DNA from: Saprospiraceae bacterium
GTDB lineage: Bacteria; Bacteroidota; Bacteroidia; Chitinophagales; Saprospiraceae
Reading direction: 5' to 3'
DNA length: 64,000 bases
NCBI GenBank assembly: GCA_022448945.1
Contig: JAKVCV010000016.1
Location: forward strand, 62,001 to 126,000
The translations under genes were made by a program, and so were the position numbers. The notes under the pieces are model-generated. The model was not told the origin of the DNA. It did no database searches and saw only the letters and a program-made list of their open reading frames with translations. This document shows, one piece after another, positions 28,082 through 36,855 of this stretch (positions are counted from its first letter, which is position 1; every line of letters begins with the position of its first letter).

Positions 28082-29029
28082 CTAATTATCAACAGAAATC
28101 AATTCTATTTCAAAAATTAAAACAGAGTTAGCTGGAATCTTATTTCTTGTTCTGTTTCCATAAGCCATATGCGGAGGTATGTATGCTATAACTTTACCAC
28201 CTTCTTTCATAAGTGGAAGGATTTCCTGCCAGCCCTTTATAACCCCTGTCAATGCAAAAGAAATCGGTTCATCACGATCTACTGAACTGTCAAAGATTGT
28301 TCCATCTATCAATGTACCATGATAATGTGTAGTCACTTGACTTTGAATAGTAGGTTTTTGGCCTTTTCCTTTTTTTAGTATTTCATATTGAATACCCGAT
28401 GGTAGAGAAATAATATTTTTTTTGTTTTTATTCTTGTCCATAAAAGCATCATTAGCTTTTAACTGATTATCAGTTTTTATCTGTTGCATCTTTTGAAATT
28501 TAGCACTAACTACTGCCTGTGCTTCCTGAGTATTTAGGGATTTATCACTACCAAACATCATTGCAGAAACACCATTTTCAAAATCTTTTAGAGTAATATC
28601 TTCGATTTTTAAATCGAAATTATTCAAATTATGACCTATCAAAACACCATAATAAAAATAAAAATCTTCAAGGTTGGTTTTTTGTAATTCTATGGATGTA
28701 TTACTTCCATCAGGAGACTTATTGTTTTCTAATTCTCCTAATTTTTTATTTACATATTTTTGGGCATCTTCCTGTGTATAATCCGTATTATTCTGAACCA
28801 TTACTATTTTGATACCTTCAACAATCTTACTCATAGATACCATTTCATAGGTTAATCCTATTGTTTTAAGATTATCACCAAGTAATACTCCATAACTAAA
28901 TGCAAAACGATCAGATGGTGAATTATTTTCTGAAATAGTGGTTGTAGATGCACCATTATCTTGAGCAACATTAATAGTCAATATGCCTAAAGAAATAAAA
29001 AAAACAAGGAATAGCTTAGTAAGTGACAT
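28082..29029 (-). CDS. FKBP-type peptidyl-prolyl isomerase with duplicated N-terminal domain
   Basis: 315 residues. Signal peptide (to about residue 22, NVAQDN). Two successive copies of an FKBP_N-like helical dimerisation unit are visible: SYGVLLGDNLKTIGL at about 45-59 and YYGVLIGHNLNNFDL at about 126-140, each followed by a KIVEG/DFENG helix and a QEDAQ/TQEAQ helix. The FKBP catalytic domain occupies about 206-313 (VTTHYHGTLIDGTIFDSS, WQEILPLMKEGGK, IPPHMAYG). It would be a periplasmic folding catalyst. A single N-terminal unit is the usual arrangement. Confidence 0.88.
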   Translation of the reverse strand: MSLTKLFLVFFISLGILTINVAQDNGASTTTISENNSPSDRFAFSYGVLLGDNLKTIGLTYEMVSMSKIVEGIKIVMVQNNTDYTQEDAQKYVNKKLGELENNKSPDGSNTSIELQKTNLEDFYFYYGVLIGHNLNNFDLKIEDITLKDFENGVSAMMFGSDKSLNTQEAQAVVSAKFQKMQQIKTDNQLKANDAFMDKNKNKKNIISLPSGIQYEILKKGKGQKPTIQSQVTTHYHGTLIDGTIFDSSVDRDEPISFALTGVIKGWQEILPLMKEGGKVIAYIPPHMAYGNRTRNKIPANSVLIFEIELISVDN

Positions 29030-29148
29030 AATATAAAAAATTTTGAGTGATATATCTATGTAATAAAATTATCAATGATATGCAATTTAATATAATTAAA
29101 ACGTAAACGCCTGCAATATTGTTATTATTCTAACAAAAAGGTACGATT

Positions 29149-30783
29149 TTAGGCATAAACAGTACCTTCATAAAGTTCAATGCGTTGAGATTTAACTTTC
29201 TCATCCATGAGATATTCATCATAAGTCATTAATTTATCCAACATGCCATTAGGAGAAATTTCTATAATTCTATTTGCAACAGTCTGGGTAAATTCATGAT
29301 CATGCGAAGTAAAAATTACAATTCCAGGATAATCTATCAACGCTTCATTTAGTTTTGTAATAGATTCTAAGTCCAGGTGAGATGTAGGCTCATCAAGTAT
29401 CAAAACATTACCTTCTTCCAACATCATTTTAGACATAAGGCAACGGACTTTTTCTCCACCAGACAAAACACTACATGACTTTTGAGTTTCTTCACCTGAG
29501 AACAGCATTCGTCCAAGGAAACCTCTTATAAATGTTTCATCTTTCTCTTCCGAAAATTGACGTAACCAATCTACGAGATTCATATCAGACTGAAAATATT
29601 TACTATTCTCATTAGGTAGATAAGACTTCGTAACGGTTACTCCCCATTCAAAATCTCCTGAATCTGCCTTCTCATATGCATCTTTAGCAAGAATTTGAAA
29701 TAATTTTGTCACTGCCAAAGAATTTTTTGAACGAATAGCAATTTTATCGCCCTTTTCGATAGTGAAATTCAATTTATTAAATAACAATTCCTCTCCAATT
29801 GATTTTTTTAAGTTACCAACTGTAAGCACCTGATTTCCTATTTCTCTATTCTGTTTAAAAATAATACCAGGGTAACGTCTAGAAGAAATAGACATATTAC
29901 TTATATCTAATTTCTCTAAAGCTTTCTTTCTACTGGTTGCTTGTTTTGCTTTTGAAGCATTAGCCGAGAAACGTTGAATAAATTCGAGTAGTTCTTTACG
30001 TTTCTGTTCATTCTTCTTGTTTTTATCCGCTAATTGACGCGATAGTAATTGACTGGATTGATACCAAAAAGTATAATTTCCCGTACTTAATTTAATTTTT
30101 TTATGGTCAACATCAGCAATATGCGTACAGACACTATCTAAAAAGTGTCTGTCGTGAGATACTACAATGACAGTATTCTTAAAATCTGCCAAAAAATTCT
30201 CTAGCCACATAACAGTTTCTGCATCAAGATCATTAGTGGGCTCATCTAAAATGATTATATCTGGATCGCCAAATAAGACCTGAGCTAATAATACACGAAC
30301 TTTTTGATTGGTATTTAATTCACTCATCAATTTATAGTGATCAGATTCTTTAACGCCAAGGTTGCTCAACATTGTAGCAGCATCACTTTCGGCATTCCAA
30401 CCATTCATCTCCTCAAATTGTTCATTCAATTCTCCTACTCTAATGCCATCCTCATCACTAAAATCTTCTTTAAGGTAGATGTTGTCCAATTCCTTCTTGG
30501 TATTGTACAATTTTTGATGCCCCATGATAATAGTATCAATAACTGAATATTCGTCGAAAGCAAAGTGATCCTGTTTTAGAACCGCCATACGAGCATCAGA
30601 TTCAATACTTACACTACCCAAAGTTGATTCTATTTCACCTGAAAGTATTTGTAAAAAAGTAGATTTTCCTGCACCATTAGCGCCTATTACGCCATAGCAA
30701 TTACCTTTAGTAAACTTAATGTTTACTTCATCAAAAAGAACTCTTTTGCCAAATTGCAAAGAAAGATTACTAACCGTTAACAT
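29149..30783 (-). CDS. ABC-F family ATPase (ribosome-associated type)
   Basis: 544 residues with two ABC domains joined by a basic helical linker (about 235-300) and no membrane segments, the ABC-F layout. Domain 1 has Walker A GANGAGKST at residues 34-42 and Walker B ending ILDEPTNDLD, but its signature is LNTNQKV rather than LSGGQ. Domain 2 has signature LSGGEKV and LILDEPTSHLD, but its Walker A position reads RSKNSLAVT and lacks the lysine. Thus only one composite ATP site looks complete. ABC-F proteins act on translating ribosomes. A -7 element at 30848-30855 fits its promoter. Confidence 0.9.
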   Translation of the reverse strand: MLTVSNLSLQFGKRVLFDEVNIKFTKGNCYGVIGANGAGKSTFLQILSGEIESTLGSVSIESDARMAVLKQDHFAFDEYSVIDTIIMGHQKLYNTKKELDNIYLKEDFSDEDGIRVGELNEQFEEMNGWNAESDAATMLSNLGVKESDHYKLMSELNTNQKVRVLLAQVLFGDPDIIILDEPTNDLDAETVMWLENFLADFKNTVIVVSHDRHFLDSVCTHIADVDHKKIKLSTGNYTFWYQSSQLLSRQLADKNKKNEQKRKELLEFIQRFSANASKAKQATSRKKALEKLDISNMSISSRRYPGIIFKQNREIGNQVLTVGNLKKSIGEELLFNKLNFTIEKGDKIAIRSKNSLAVTKLFQILAKDAYEKADSGDFEWGVTVTKSYLPNENSKYFQSDMNLVDWLRQFSEEKDETFIRGFLGRMLFSGEETQKSCSVLSGGEKVRCLMSKMMLEEGNVLILDEPTSHLDLESITKLNEALIDYPGIVIFTSHDHEFTQTVANRIIEISPNGMLDKLMTYDEYLMDEKVKSQRIELYEGTVYA

Positions 30784-30847
30784 ATAAGTAATTAATGTGT
30801 GATAGAAGCATTAAATAACACTTCAGTGATTGATTAAAAATTTCATG

Positions 30848-30855
30848 CAAAATTA
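30848..30855 (-). promoter_or_regulatory. Candidate -7 promoter element for the ABC-F gene
   Basis: On the minus strand TAATTTTG matches TAnnTTTG, 65 bases before the ABC-F start codon. No convincing -33 element was found. Confidence 0.45.
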
Positions 30856-30918
30856 GTGATTTTTTATGTAAGTTTTAAAAATCAAAGGTGATTAATACAG
30901 TCCTTTTATCTATTACTT

Positions 30919-30926
30919 TATATTTG
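30919..30926 (+). promoter_or_regulatory. Candidate -7 promoter element for the CruF-like gene
   Basis: TATATTTG is an exact TAnnTTTG match. It lies 28 bases before the ATG at 30954 and downstream of the possible GTG at 30888, so it argues for the ATG as true start. Confidence 0.5.
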
Positions 30927-30953
30927 AGACAAATTTTTATAAAAACAGATGAT

Positions 30954-31583
30954 ATGAGCAAATTTCCAGGTATAATAATACTAATGTTATTTTATGTTTC
31001 ATTTTTGATCGGACTAACCACTGGCAAAGATCAGGAGTGGTTTCTTAATTATGGCGCATCTTTTATATATCTTAATACTATTCTGATTCTTTTCTATCAA
31101 GAGGAATGGACCAAAGCTATACTTAAATTATTTGTAGCAAGTTATATTTTTGGTTTTGGTATAGAGCTTATAGCTGTCAAAACAAATTACATATTTGGAA
31201 ATTATCATTTTGGTGATTCATTAGGCTTTTCAATAGCAGGAGTACCCATAGCAATTGGTTTTTATTGGCTGATCCTAACCTATAGTACTGCAAATATATC
31301 ATCAAAACTCCCTATTAAATCTGTATACATAAAAGCATCTATAGGTGCCTTGCTACAAGTTTCATTAATTCTTTTGACAATTCAGGTTGCTTCAAGACTT
31401 GATTTCTGGCATTTAGAAAACATTAATGATAAAATAAATTACTGTCTTATATGGTTTTTGGTTTGTTTTATTGTTCAATCCTATTACTATAAATTAAAAA
31501 TAATACTATCAAATAGAATTGCCAGTATAGTATATGGTGGTTTATGTGTATTTTTTGTGGGACTTATTACATTCCTGAAATAA
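30954..31583 (+). CDS. Carotenoid biosynthesis protein, CruF-like 1',2'-hydratase (DUF422)
   Basis: 209 residues from the ATG at 30954; the frame also has a GTG at 30888, but the -7 element inside that stretch favours the ATG. About seven membrane helices. The family core GFGIELIAVKTNYIFGNYHFG and the later AGVPIAIGFYW are present, typical of CruF/DUF422 proteins, which hydrate the psi end group of gamma-carotene-type carotenoids. No other carotenoid genes are close, so the pathway product is not known from this window. Confidence 0.83.
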   Translation: MSKFPGIIILMLFYVSFLIGLTTGKDQEWFLNYGASFIYLNTILILFYQEEWTKAILKLFVASYIFGFGIELIAVKTNYIFGNYHFGDSLGFSIAGVPIAIGFYWLILTYSTANISSKLPIKSVYIKASIGALLQVSLILLTIQVASRLDFWHLENINDKINYCLIWFLVCFIVQSYYYKLKIILSNRIASIVYGGLCVFFVGLITFLK

Positions 31584-32038
31584 AATTCTTTAAGATAGAT
31601 CGTATTTTCTTTTAGCATATCATACTAAGAAAACATTAAATGAGTAAATTGTACCTTTAAATAAGTAATGATTGCTTTATTACAAACACCTGTTGTTTCA
31701 AACAGAAAAAACTAGAATAACAGAGCATACTAATAATTAAAACACCGATTTAATGTATCTATGTACAGAGGAATCTTATAGGATTTATAAGGAGAGAAAA
31801 TCCATTTTCAGCACTTTATAAGCGTTAAAAGAATTATCGCTGTGAGATCTGATCTGAGTCAATTTATACTGAGCAATACCTAAACATGAAGCCATTATAG
31901 CTCATGAGATGGATGATTCTATGGATGTTTTTCCATAAATAGGCATACCTGTGGAGATCTATATTGGAGATCTTTAATTTTCTTAGATAAAAGTATCAGG
32001 AAATTTTTACAACGTAACGAGTAGTCAAACAGGATAAA
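31584..32038. other. Intergenic region of 455 bases, convergent genes
   Basis: Between cruF (plus) and a minus-strand exported protein gene. No intact gene. It is slightly richer in G+C than other gaps in its second half (31,780-31,960). Short stop-interrupted coding-like stretches occur on both strands there (for example IIAHEMDDSMDVFP around 31,893-31,934), and the motif GGAGATCT occurs twice within 21 bases near 31,951-31,972. It could be a decayed gene, but nothing identifiable remains. Confidence 0.4.
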
Positions 32039-32551
32039 TTATTTAGGTATACCATTTTTGGCTATATATTTACAGAGATCATCGAGATAAATTTTATAAT
32101 CCTGATCCTTTGAGCGGAAAGATTCTCTAACTGTGATGGTTTTATTTGTATAATTAACTGAAACATCAGCAATTCTCATTTCAACAGAACAATCAATAAA
32201 AATAACACTTCCTTTAATATCAAAATCTTGGTACAATGTACTACTGATATTATTTGAAGATAACCGAAAAACTATACGGGAATAACATTTGGTCATGAAC
32301 AAATGCGGATCCTTTTTTTCGAAACAATCCATTATAGGATCTATCATTTCATCTGTCACATAACGATTTAACTGTTCAAAACTTAAGGTATCTCCATCAA
32401 GTGAATTATGGGCAGGCAAGGGGTCCTCAACTATGCTTTCTAAAGCTATATTAGATCTTTTTTGCGGTGTATTTAAATTATTCGAATCTATAAAAGAAAC
32501 TAAAAAACAGGATAACAGTATTCCTACAAAAATAATATTAAACTTTTTCAT
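32039..32551 (-). CDS. Exported hypothetical protein
   Basis: 170 residues. A signal sequence covers about residues 1-21 (KKFNIIFVGILLSCFLVSF); LLSC resembles a lipobox at C15 but a normal cleavage site is equally possible. Three further cysteines (in IMDCFEK, TKCYSR, and FIDCSVE, plus a late LCKY) could form disulfides. No family recognised. It is followed downstream by the long convergent gap. Confidence 0.65.
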   Translation of the reverse strand: MKKFNIIFVGILLSCFLVSFIDSNNLNTPQKRSNIALESIVEDPLPAHNSLDGDTLSFEQLNRYVTDEMIDPIMDCFEKKDPHLFMTKCYSRIVFRLSSNNISSTLYQDFDIKGSVIFIDCSVEMRIADVSVNYTNKTITVRESFRSKDQDYKIYLDDLCKYIAKNGIPK

Positions 32552-32648
32552 AATTAAAGGATGAAAGTATTAAAAAAATAAGCGCTAAAATATTTTAATT
32601 ACAAATTACAATAAAAAATCAGGAAAAGACATAAAACTTAAAGAAATA

Positions 32649-33293
32649 CTAATCAATTAAGTTAACCAGATTGTCTTGTTGTTGTTTATTAAAGAGTAAA
32701 ATAATTTCCCCAAGAATAATATTCAAAACAAAAATATAAGAACTAATAATAAAAGTAGTCTCTTCTTCTAACTGTACAAATCTCGCGCCAAAAGGCATAA
32801 AAAGACGAAGTGTTACGCCCGAAAGTGTCATACAATAAGAACGAATGATCCATCTATAATGCCCAACCAGGTCTTTTTTGACAATCGTATAAAGCGCCAT
32901 ATATGTTGGTAACATCCAGGCAAAACTCATTAGTATAAATCCTAATGTTGCCCATTTGCCTCCTTCAGCAAAAAACGCCAAATATAGTCCTGTTGGTCCT
33001 GTAAACAATAAAATTGAATAGATATAAAACTTGCCTACTCTTTTATGCCAAACAGATTTGAAAGGTATAATTTTACTAAAAAACAAAGGCCAGCCAGTTA
33101 ATGTTGCCATTGCACCAAAAAACAAATGGACAAAGAAAAATACGAGCCATAATTTATTGTGAATTAAATGTTGTTTAGCTTTTAAAAATCCATAATTCAG
33201 ATCGAAAGCAAAATATGACAATGCAATTGATGCAAGATATAAGGCAAAGAAAATTGCAACAAACCAAAGTATATAAAATATAATATTCCTCAT
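32649..33293 (-). CDS. DUF2306 domain-containing membrane protein
   Basis: 214 residues with about seven membrane helices. Conserved DUF2306 features: a HxxFG-like helix start FFVHLFFGAMATLTG, the loop HKRVGKFYIYS, and HYRWIIRSYCMTLSGVTLRLF. The His residues may bind haem or metal, as in cytochrome b561-like folds; that is inference. Function is unknown. It sits in a run of minus-strand envelope protein genes. Confidence 0.82.
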   Translation of the reverse strand: MRNIIFYILWFVAIFFALYLASIALSYFAFDLNYGFLKAKQHLIHNKLWLVFFFVHLFFGAMATLTGWPLFFSKIIPFKSVWHKRVGKFYIYSILLFTGPTGLYLAFFAEGGKWATLGFILMSFAWMLPTYMALYTIVKKDLVGHYRWIIRSYCMTLSGVTLRLFMPFGARFVQLEEETTFIISSYIFVLNIILGEIILLFNKQQQDNLVNLID

Positions 33294-33361
33294 GAAATTT
33301 AATTATCCCTGAACCTATCTTTAAAAAGAAAAGAATTAAATATTAAGCTATATGAATAGAT

Positions 33362-33874
33362 TTATAGATTGCTCCTTTTGCTTAATGCATGTATTCTTCT
33401 TTGTGTAAAAGCTTCATCAAATTGTTTTTTAACGTTATTAATTTCGATAAGTATGTTATCATCAACAATTTCAACAATATTTCTATTACTAATTAATTTA
33501 TTGATCTTATTATGATAATTTAATAAAGACACCGGATTTGTTTTACTATGTTGTATCCGTTTTAAAATTGAAGGTGTTATTCCTTTTATCTGAAAAGAAT
33601 CTTCTCCCAAAAAATAAATTGGTGATGTTTCTAATATATTGGGATCATTACCAATAAGATAAAAGGAATCATTCCTAATGTGATATTTATAAGTTATTAA
33701 ATTCTGAGCATCTTTGTGATATGGCAAGACAAATTCTTCTGTTATTAAAATTTCACAATAGGTGTTTTGTGCAGACCAATAAAACCACTCACCAGTACAA
33801 TTTTGAGGAAAGTTCTTTGATTCACAATGGCTAAAGAGAGATATTATTAAGATATAGATAAAAACTCTTACCAT
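33362..33874 (-). CDS. Hypothetical lipoprotein
   Basis: 170 residues. A signal peptide with lipobox LFSHC puts the lipidated cysteine at residue 17. The mature part has GEWFYWSAQNTYCEILITEE and predicted beta strands up to residue 110, then a charged helical tail. No family recognised. It lies between DUF2306 and a GNAT acetyltransferase gene. Confidence 0.67.
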   Translation of the reverse strand: MVRVFIYILIISLFSHCESKNFPQNCTGEWFYWSAQNTYCEILITEEFVLPYHKDAQNLITYKYHIRNDSFYLIGNDPNILETSPIYFLGEDSFQIKGITPSILKRIQHSKTNPVSLLNYHNKINKLISNRNIVEIVDDNILIEINNVKKQFDEAFTQRRIHALSKRSNL

Positions 33875-33939
33875 GATTTAAGTTATACTATGCATTGTTA
33901 AAACAATAATACTAATTTTATAATTCTTTAATAGAGATA

Positions 33940-34458
33940 TTAGACGGTTTTTTCTACAGAATACCATTCTACACTTACACTTCCTTCTTCATAGGGTGCA
34001 CATTTGTCAAAGGTCATTCCAGCTTTTTTCAGGACATTTATTGAAGCAATATTTTCCTTCATAGCTATTCCAATTATTCTATTAAGGTTTAAAATTTCAA
34101 ACCCATATTTAACAATGGGAATGGCAGTTTCTGTAGCTATACCCATACCCCAGTATTCAGGAAAAAAACGGTATCCAAGGTCTATTTCATCAAACTCAGT
34201 AAGATATTTAAGCCCTGACCAACCAATTAACTTATTATGTGATTTATGTATAACAGCCCAACGTCCAAAACCTCTTTTTACAAAATTCTCTTCCGCATGT
34301 TTGTGCAATCCTTCTTGTACTTCCTGAAGGGATAGTGGCATAGGTTCTCCAGTGTATTGTTGAACATCTTTATTGGTGTGTAGATCAAAAATCGATTCAG
34401 CATCATCAATATTTGTTTCTCTGATAATAAGCCGTTTCGTTTCGAGGATCAATTTCAT
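33940..34458 (-). CDS. GNAT family N-acetyltransferase (RimJ/RimL-like)
   Basis: 172 residues. Begins LETKRLIIRETNIDDAESIF, contains the acceptor-site IGLGYRFFPEYWGMGIATEA-like stretch (here DLGYRFFPEYWGMGIAT) that binds acetyl-CoA, followed by LNRIIGIAMKENIASINVLKKAGM. The RimJ/RimL class acetylates protein N-termini or small molecules; the target is unknown. Length is normal. Confidence 0.88.
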   Translation of the reverse strand: MKLILETKRLIIRETNIDDAESIFDLHTNKDVQQYTGEPMPLSLQEVQEGLHKHAEENFVKRGFGRWAVIHKSHNKLIGWSGLKYLTEFDEIDLGYRFFPEYWGMGIATETAIPIVKYGFEILNLNRIIGIAMKENIASINVLKKAGMTFDKCAPYEEGSVSVEWYSVEKTV

Positions 34459-34480
34459 TTAATATAAAATTAGAAAAATA

Positions 34481-35089
34481 TTAAAGCTTTTCCTGGTTTG
34501 TATCATCCATGATTTTACCAGACCATTGCATAAATTCATCTTCATCACCATTAGCTAAATTTCTAAGATGATCTGCCAATAACATAAGATTAGATGCAAC
34601 TTGATTATTCATTAAATCACGTCCCCCTTTAAGGTTTATAACTAGTTTGTTGTCAATTTTTAGACTTGCATTATACATAACATTACCCGAGTTTTTAAAT
34701 TTTTCAAAAATAGAATGATTCAACTCCATTTGTTCAATTACGCCATAGACACGTTCAAGAACTGTATCAGTAAGTTCCAACTTAAGATGAATAGGCTCAG
34801 TTACATATTTACCCCAAGTAGTTTCAACAAATTCTAGATTATTTAATTTTATATGTACCAATATTTCTTTACCATGTGAATCTTTAGAGTGTTCATTGGT
34901 ATTGAATTTCAATTCTATACTCCTTTTGTCCTTAATTTTTAGATAATACTCTTCACGTTTAAGTTTTAATTCCTTATCAATCTCTTTCATAACAGCTTTT
35001 GAATCAGCAGAAGCTGGGATTGTTTTTGTACTAGAGTCACATGAAGAGAAATAAAGTGGTGCAAAAAACAAAAAAAACAAAACTCTCAT
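34481..35089 (-). CDS. Hypothetical lipoprotein
   Basis: 202 residues. Short signal with a lipobox-like YFSSC (C17). The mature part starts with a Lys/Glu-rich helix (AVMKEIDKELKLKREEYYLKIKDKRS), then a mixed alpha-beta domain. It is 46 bases downstream of the WDYW-repeat lipoprotein gene and reads in the same direction. No family recognised. Confidence 0.68.
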   Translation of the reverse strand: MRVLFFLFFAPLYFSSCDSSTKTIPASADSKAVMKEIDKELKLKREEYYLKIKDKRSIELKFNTNEHSKDSHGKEILVHIKLNNLEFVETTWGKYVTEPIHLKLELTDTVLERVYGVIEQMELNHSIFEKFKNSGNVMYNASLKIDNKLVINLKGGRDLMNNQVASNLMLLADHLRNLANGDEDEFMQWSGKIMDDTNQEKL

Positions 35090-35135
35090 AATATTATTTA
35101 ATTAGTTGAATTAAAAAATAATGACGAAATATTTA

Positions 35136-35693
35136 TTACAAACAAATTCCTTGAATATAAATACTACTAGCAAAAACTGGAATGAACAAAATGGCTGCTT
35201 TTGTCTGAGAATCTACACCAGATAGATCTGCATTAATTTCCCAATAGTCCCAATCTTCGGATGTATAAGTTCTAATATTTCCTGTTACATCACCAGACAT
35301 CTCCCAGTAATCCCAGTCCTCTGATGTATAAGTACGTACATTTATATTTACACCAGAGCCTGTAATTTGCCAGTAATCCCAATCTTCTGATGTATATGTA
35401 CGTATTTTTAAAGTACCATTATCTACTTCCCAGTAATCCCAGTCCTCTGATGTGTATGTACGTATTTTTCCCGAGTGGACACCTAATTCATATTCCCAGT
35501 AATCCCAGTCCTCTGATGTGTATGTACGTATTTTTCCTGTTTCACCACTGAGGTTAATTTCCCAGTAATCCCAGTCCTCTGATGTGTATGTTCTTAATTT
35601 ATCAGAAGAATCAAGTATTAAATTATTAGTGCCGCTTTGACAACTTATTAATAAAATAGAAATAAGGAGCACAATTTTATATGTATAGACCAT
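35136..35693 (-). CDS. Lipoprotein built of six RTYTSEDWDYWE repeats
   Basis: 185 residues from the ATG at 35691-35693, which begins a good lipoprotein signal (MVYTYKIVLLISILLISC, lipidated C18). An upstream ATG 27 codons earlier would place a second hydrophobic segment in front and is less likely. Residues 33 to about 150 consist of six copies of a 20-22-residue unit: an invariant RTYTSEDWDYW core followed by a variable 8-10-residue segment rich in Gly, Ser, Asn and alternating hydrophobic residues. The C-terminal 30 residues are hydrophobic (AAILFIPVFASSIYI). The alternating pattern suggests stacked beta strands. I do not recognise a named domain. It probably sits in the outer membrane or periplasm. 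Confidence 0.8.
   Translation of the reverse strand: MVYTYKIVLLISILLISCQSGTNNLILDSSDKLRTYTSEDWDYWEINLSGETGKIRTYTSEDWDYWEYELGVHSGKIRTYTSEDWDYWEVDNGTLKIRTYTSEDWDYWQITGSGVNINVRTYTSEDWDYWEMSGDVTGNIRTYTSEDWDYWEINADLSGVDSQTKAAILFIPVFASSIYIQGICL
35238..35595 (-). repeat. Six tandem coding repeats of about 62-66 bp
   Basis: Each copy shares a core of about 36 bp that encodes RTYTSEDWDYWE (plus strand ...CAGTAATCCCAGTC... in most copies). The copies near 35,428, 35,490 and 35,560 are almost identical over the core, while the spacers differ. All copies stay in frame. Confidence 0.9.
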
Positions 35694-35786
35694 TAAATTA
35701 CTTACGTTTTTTAATAGAGTAATGAAATATATCTGAAAAAAGAGAAGCTTATCTAAAAAGAGTGAAATTGGCAAAGAAAGTATTAA

Positions 35787-36659
35787 TTAACCTCCGGAAA
35801 AAGTAGTTTCAATAAACTTAATTATGTACAAAAGAGAAACAGCTGCAAGGGCAACCCAAATAAAAGTTGGGACCTGTGATTTTAAAGTGAAATTTTTATT
35901 CATAGCCTCAAGGTTTTTTCGAACTGATTCATCAAGTTTCAGTTTTAAACCTTGTTTTATAATAGCAGAAGCACCATCACTGCGTCCATAATTTTGAATC
36001 AGAACAACAGATAGACTATAAATTTCTGTAGCTATTAAATTTCTAACAACATTAAAATAATCCGGCAGGATATTATAAAGTTCTATTGTTTTATTAGGCA
36101 AATAAGAAAGTAACTCGCGCTCAGAGATATGCAAGAGTTCTTTTTGAACTTGTAATTGCTTTAATTCATTAATCGTTTTGCCAATATAACTAGCTGCATG
36201 TTTATAACAAAGTTCCTCAAATCCACCTGTCATAGGAAGAGATTCAGAAGAAAGTAGCATTAATGTGTCCTTATCATTTGTCTTTATCGCCTTCAGAAGC
36301 GTTTCGCCAAATTGTCTCCCAAAAAAAGGAGCTATAAATTTCCAGAATTCAGCATCTTCAATATTTGAGTTTTTCTTTTCCTGTCTAAAATAATTGAGCT
36401 GACCATATTCGAGAAAATTAAGTAATTTTTTGTAATTAAAAATGGTAATATGATACTGTCTGGTATTAGAATCACCAAGCTCTTTCAACAGTTGTAACGC
36501 ATGACTTTTTAATGTCTTTGTAAGACCTATCTGTACAATTTCATTTTCATCATTATGCTTTAGTCGCTCAAGAACCTTAACTTCATTTGCCTTTAGGATA
36601 GCCTCACTGCTATCTAAAGGTAGGTCAAAAAGTTTATATGGACTTATATAAGTTAACAT
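35787..36659 (-). CDS. C-terminally membrane-anchored cytoplasmic protein, unknown function
   Basis: 290 residues, largely helical and soluble, with a single C-terminal membrane segment (about 262-281, FIWVALAAVSLLYIIKFI) and almost no tail, so it resembles a tail-anchored protein. It starts YKLFDLPLDSSEAILKANEVKVLERL, which reads like a short helical-repeat or J-like entry, but the J-domain HPD is missing. No family recognised. It is 93 bases upstream of the WDYW-repeat lipoprotein gene on the same strand. Confidence 0.7.
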   Translation of the reverse strand: MLTYISPYKLFDLPLDSSEAILKANEVKVLERLKHNDENEIVQIGLTKTLKSHALQLLKELGDSNTRQYHITIFNYKKLLNFLEYGQLNYFRQEKKNSNIEDAEFWKFIAPFFGRQFGETLLKAIKTNDKDTLMLLSSESLPMTGGFEELCYKHAASYIGKTINELKQLQVQKELLHISERELLSYLPNKTIELYNILPDYFNVVRNLIATEIYSLSVVLIQNYGRSDGASAIIKQGLKLKLDESVRKNLEAMNKNFTLKSQVPTFIWVALAAVSLLYIIKFIETTFSGG

Positions 36660-36855
36660 TTGCTATTGATTTTTTCTTACACAATAATACAACATTTTTA
36701 ATAAAAAGAACAGTAAAAACCCTATACATTTGCTATTTAGAGACAATAAAGCAACGATATGAACATCTGTAGCGTAAATTATGACACAAATATTATTGTT
36801 TGAAAAACATTTTGAATCGAAAATATTAAATAAATATATGCAAAAGGTTGATTAG

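Noticed and set aside
35238-35595. Regularly spaced repeats that could suggest a CRISPR array
   Set aside because: The units are in frame within one protein and the spacers also encode in-frame residues; no cas genes are present.
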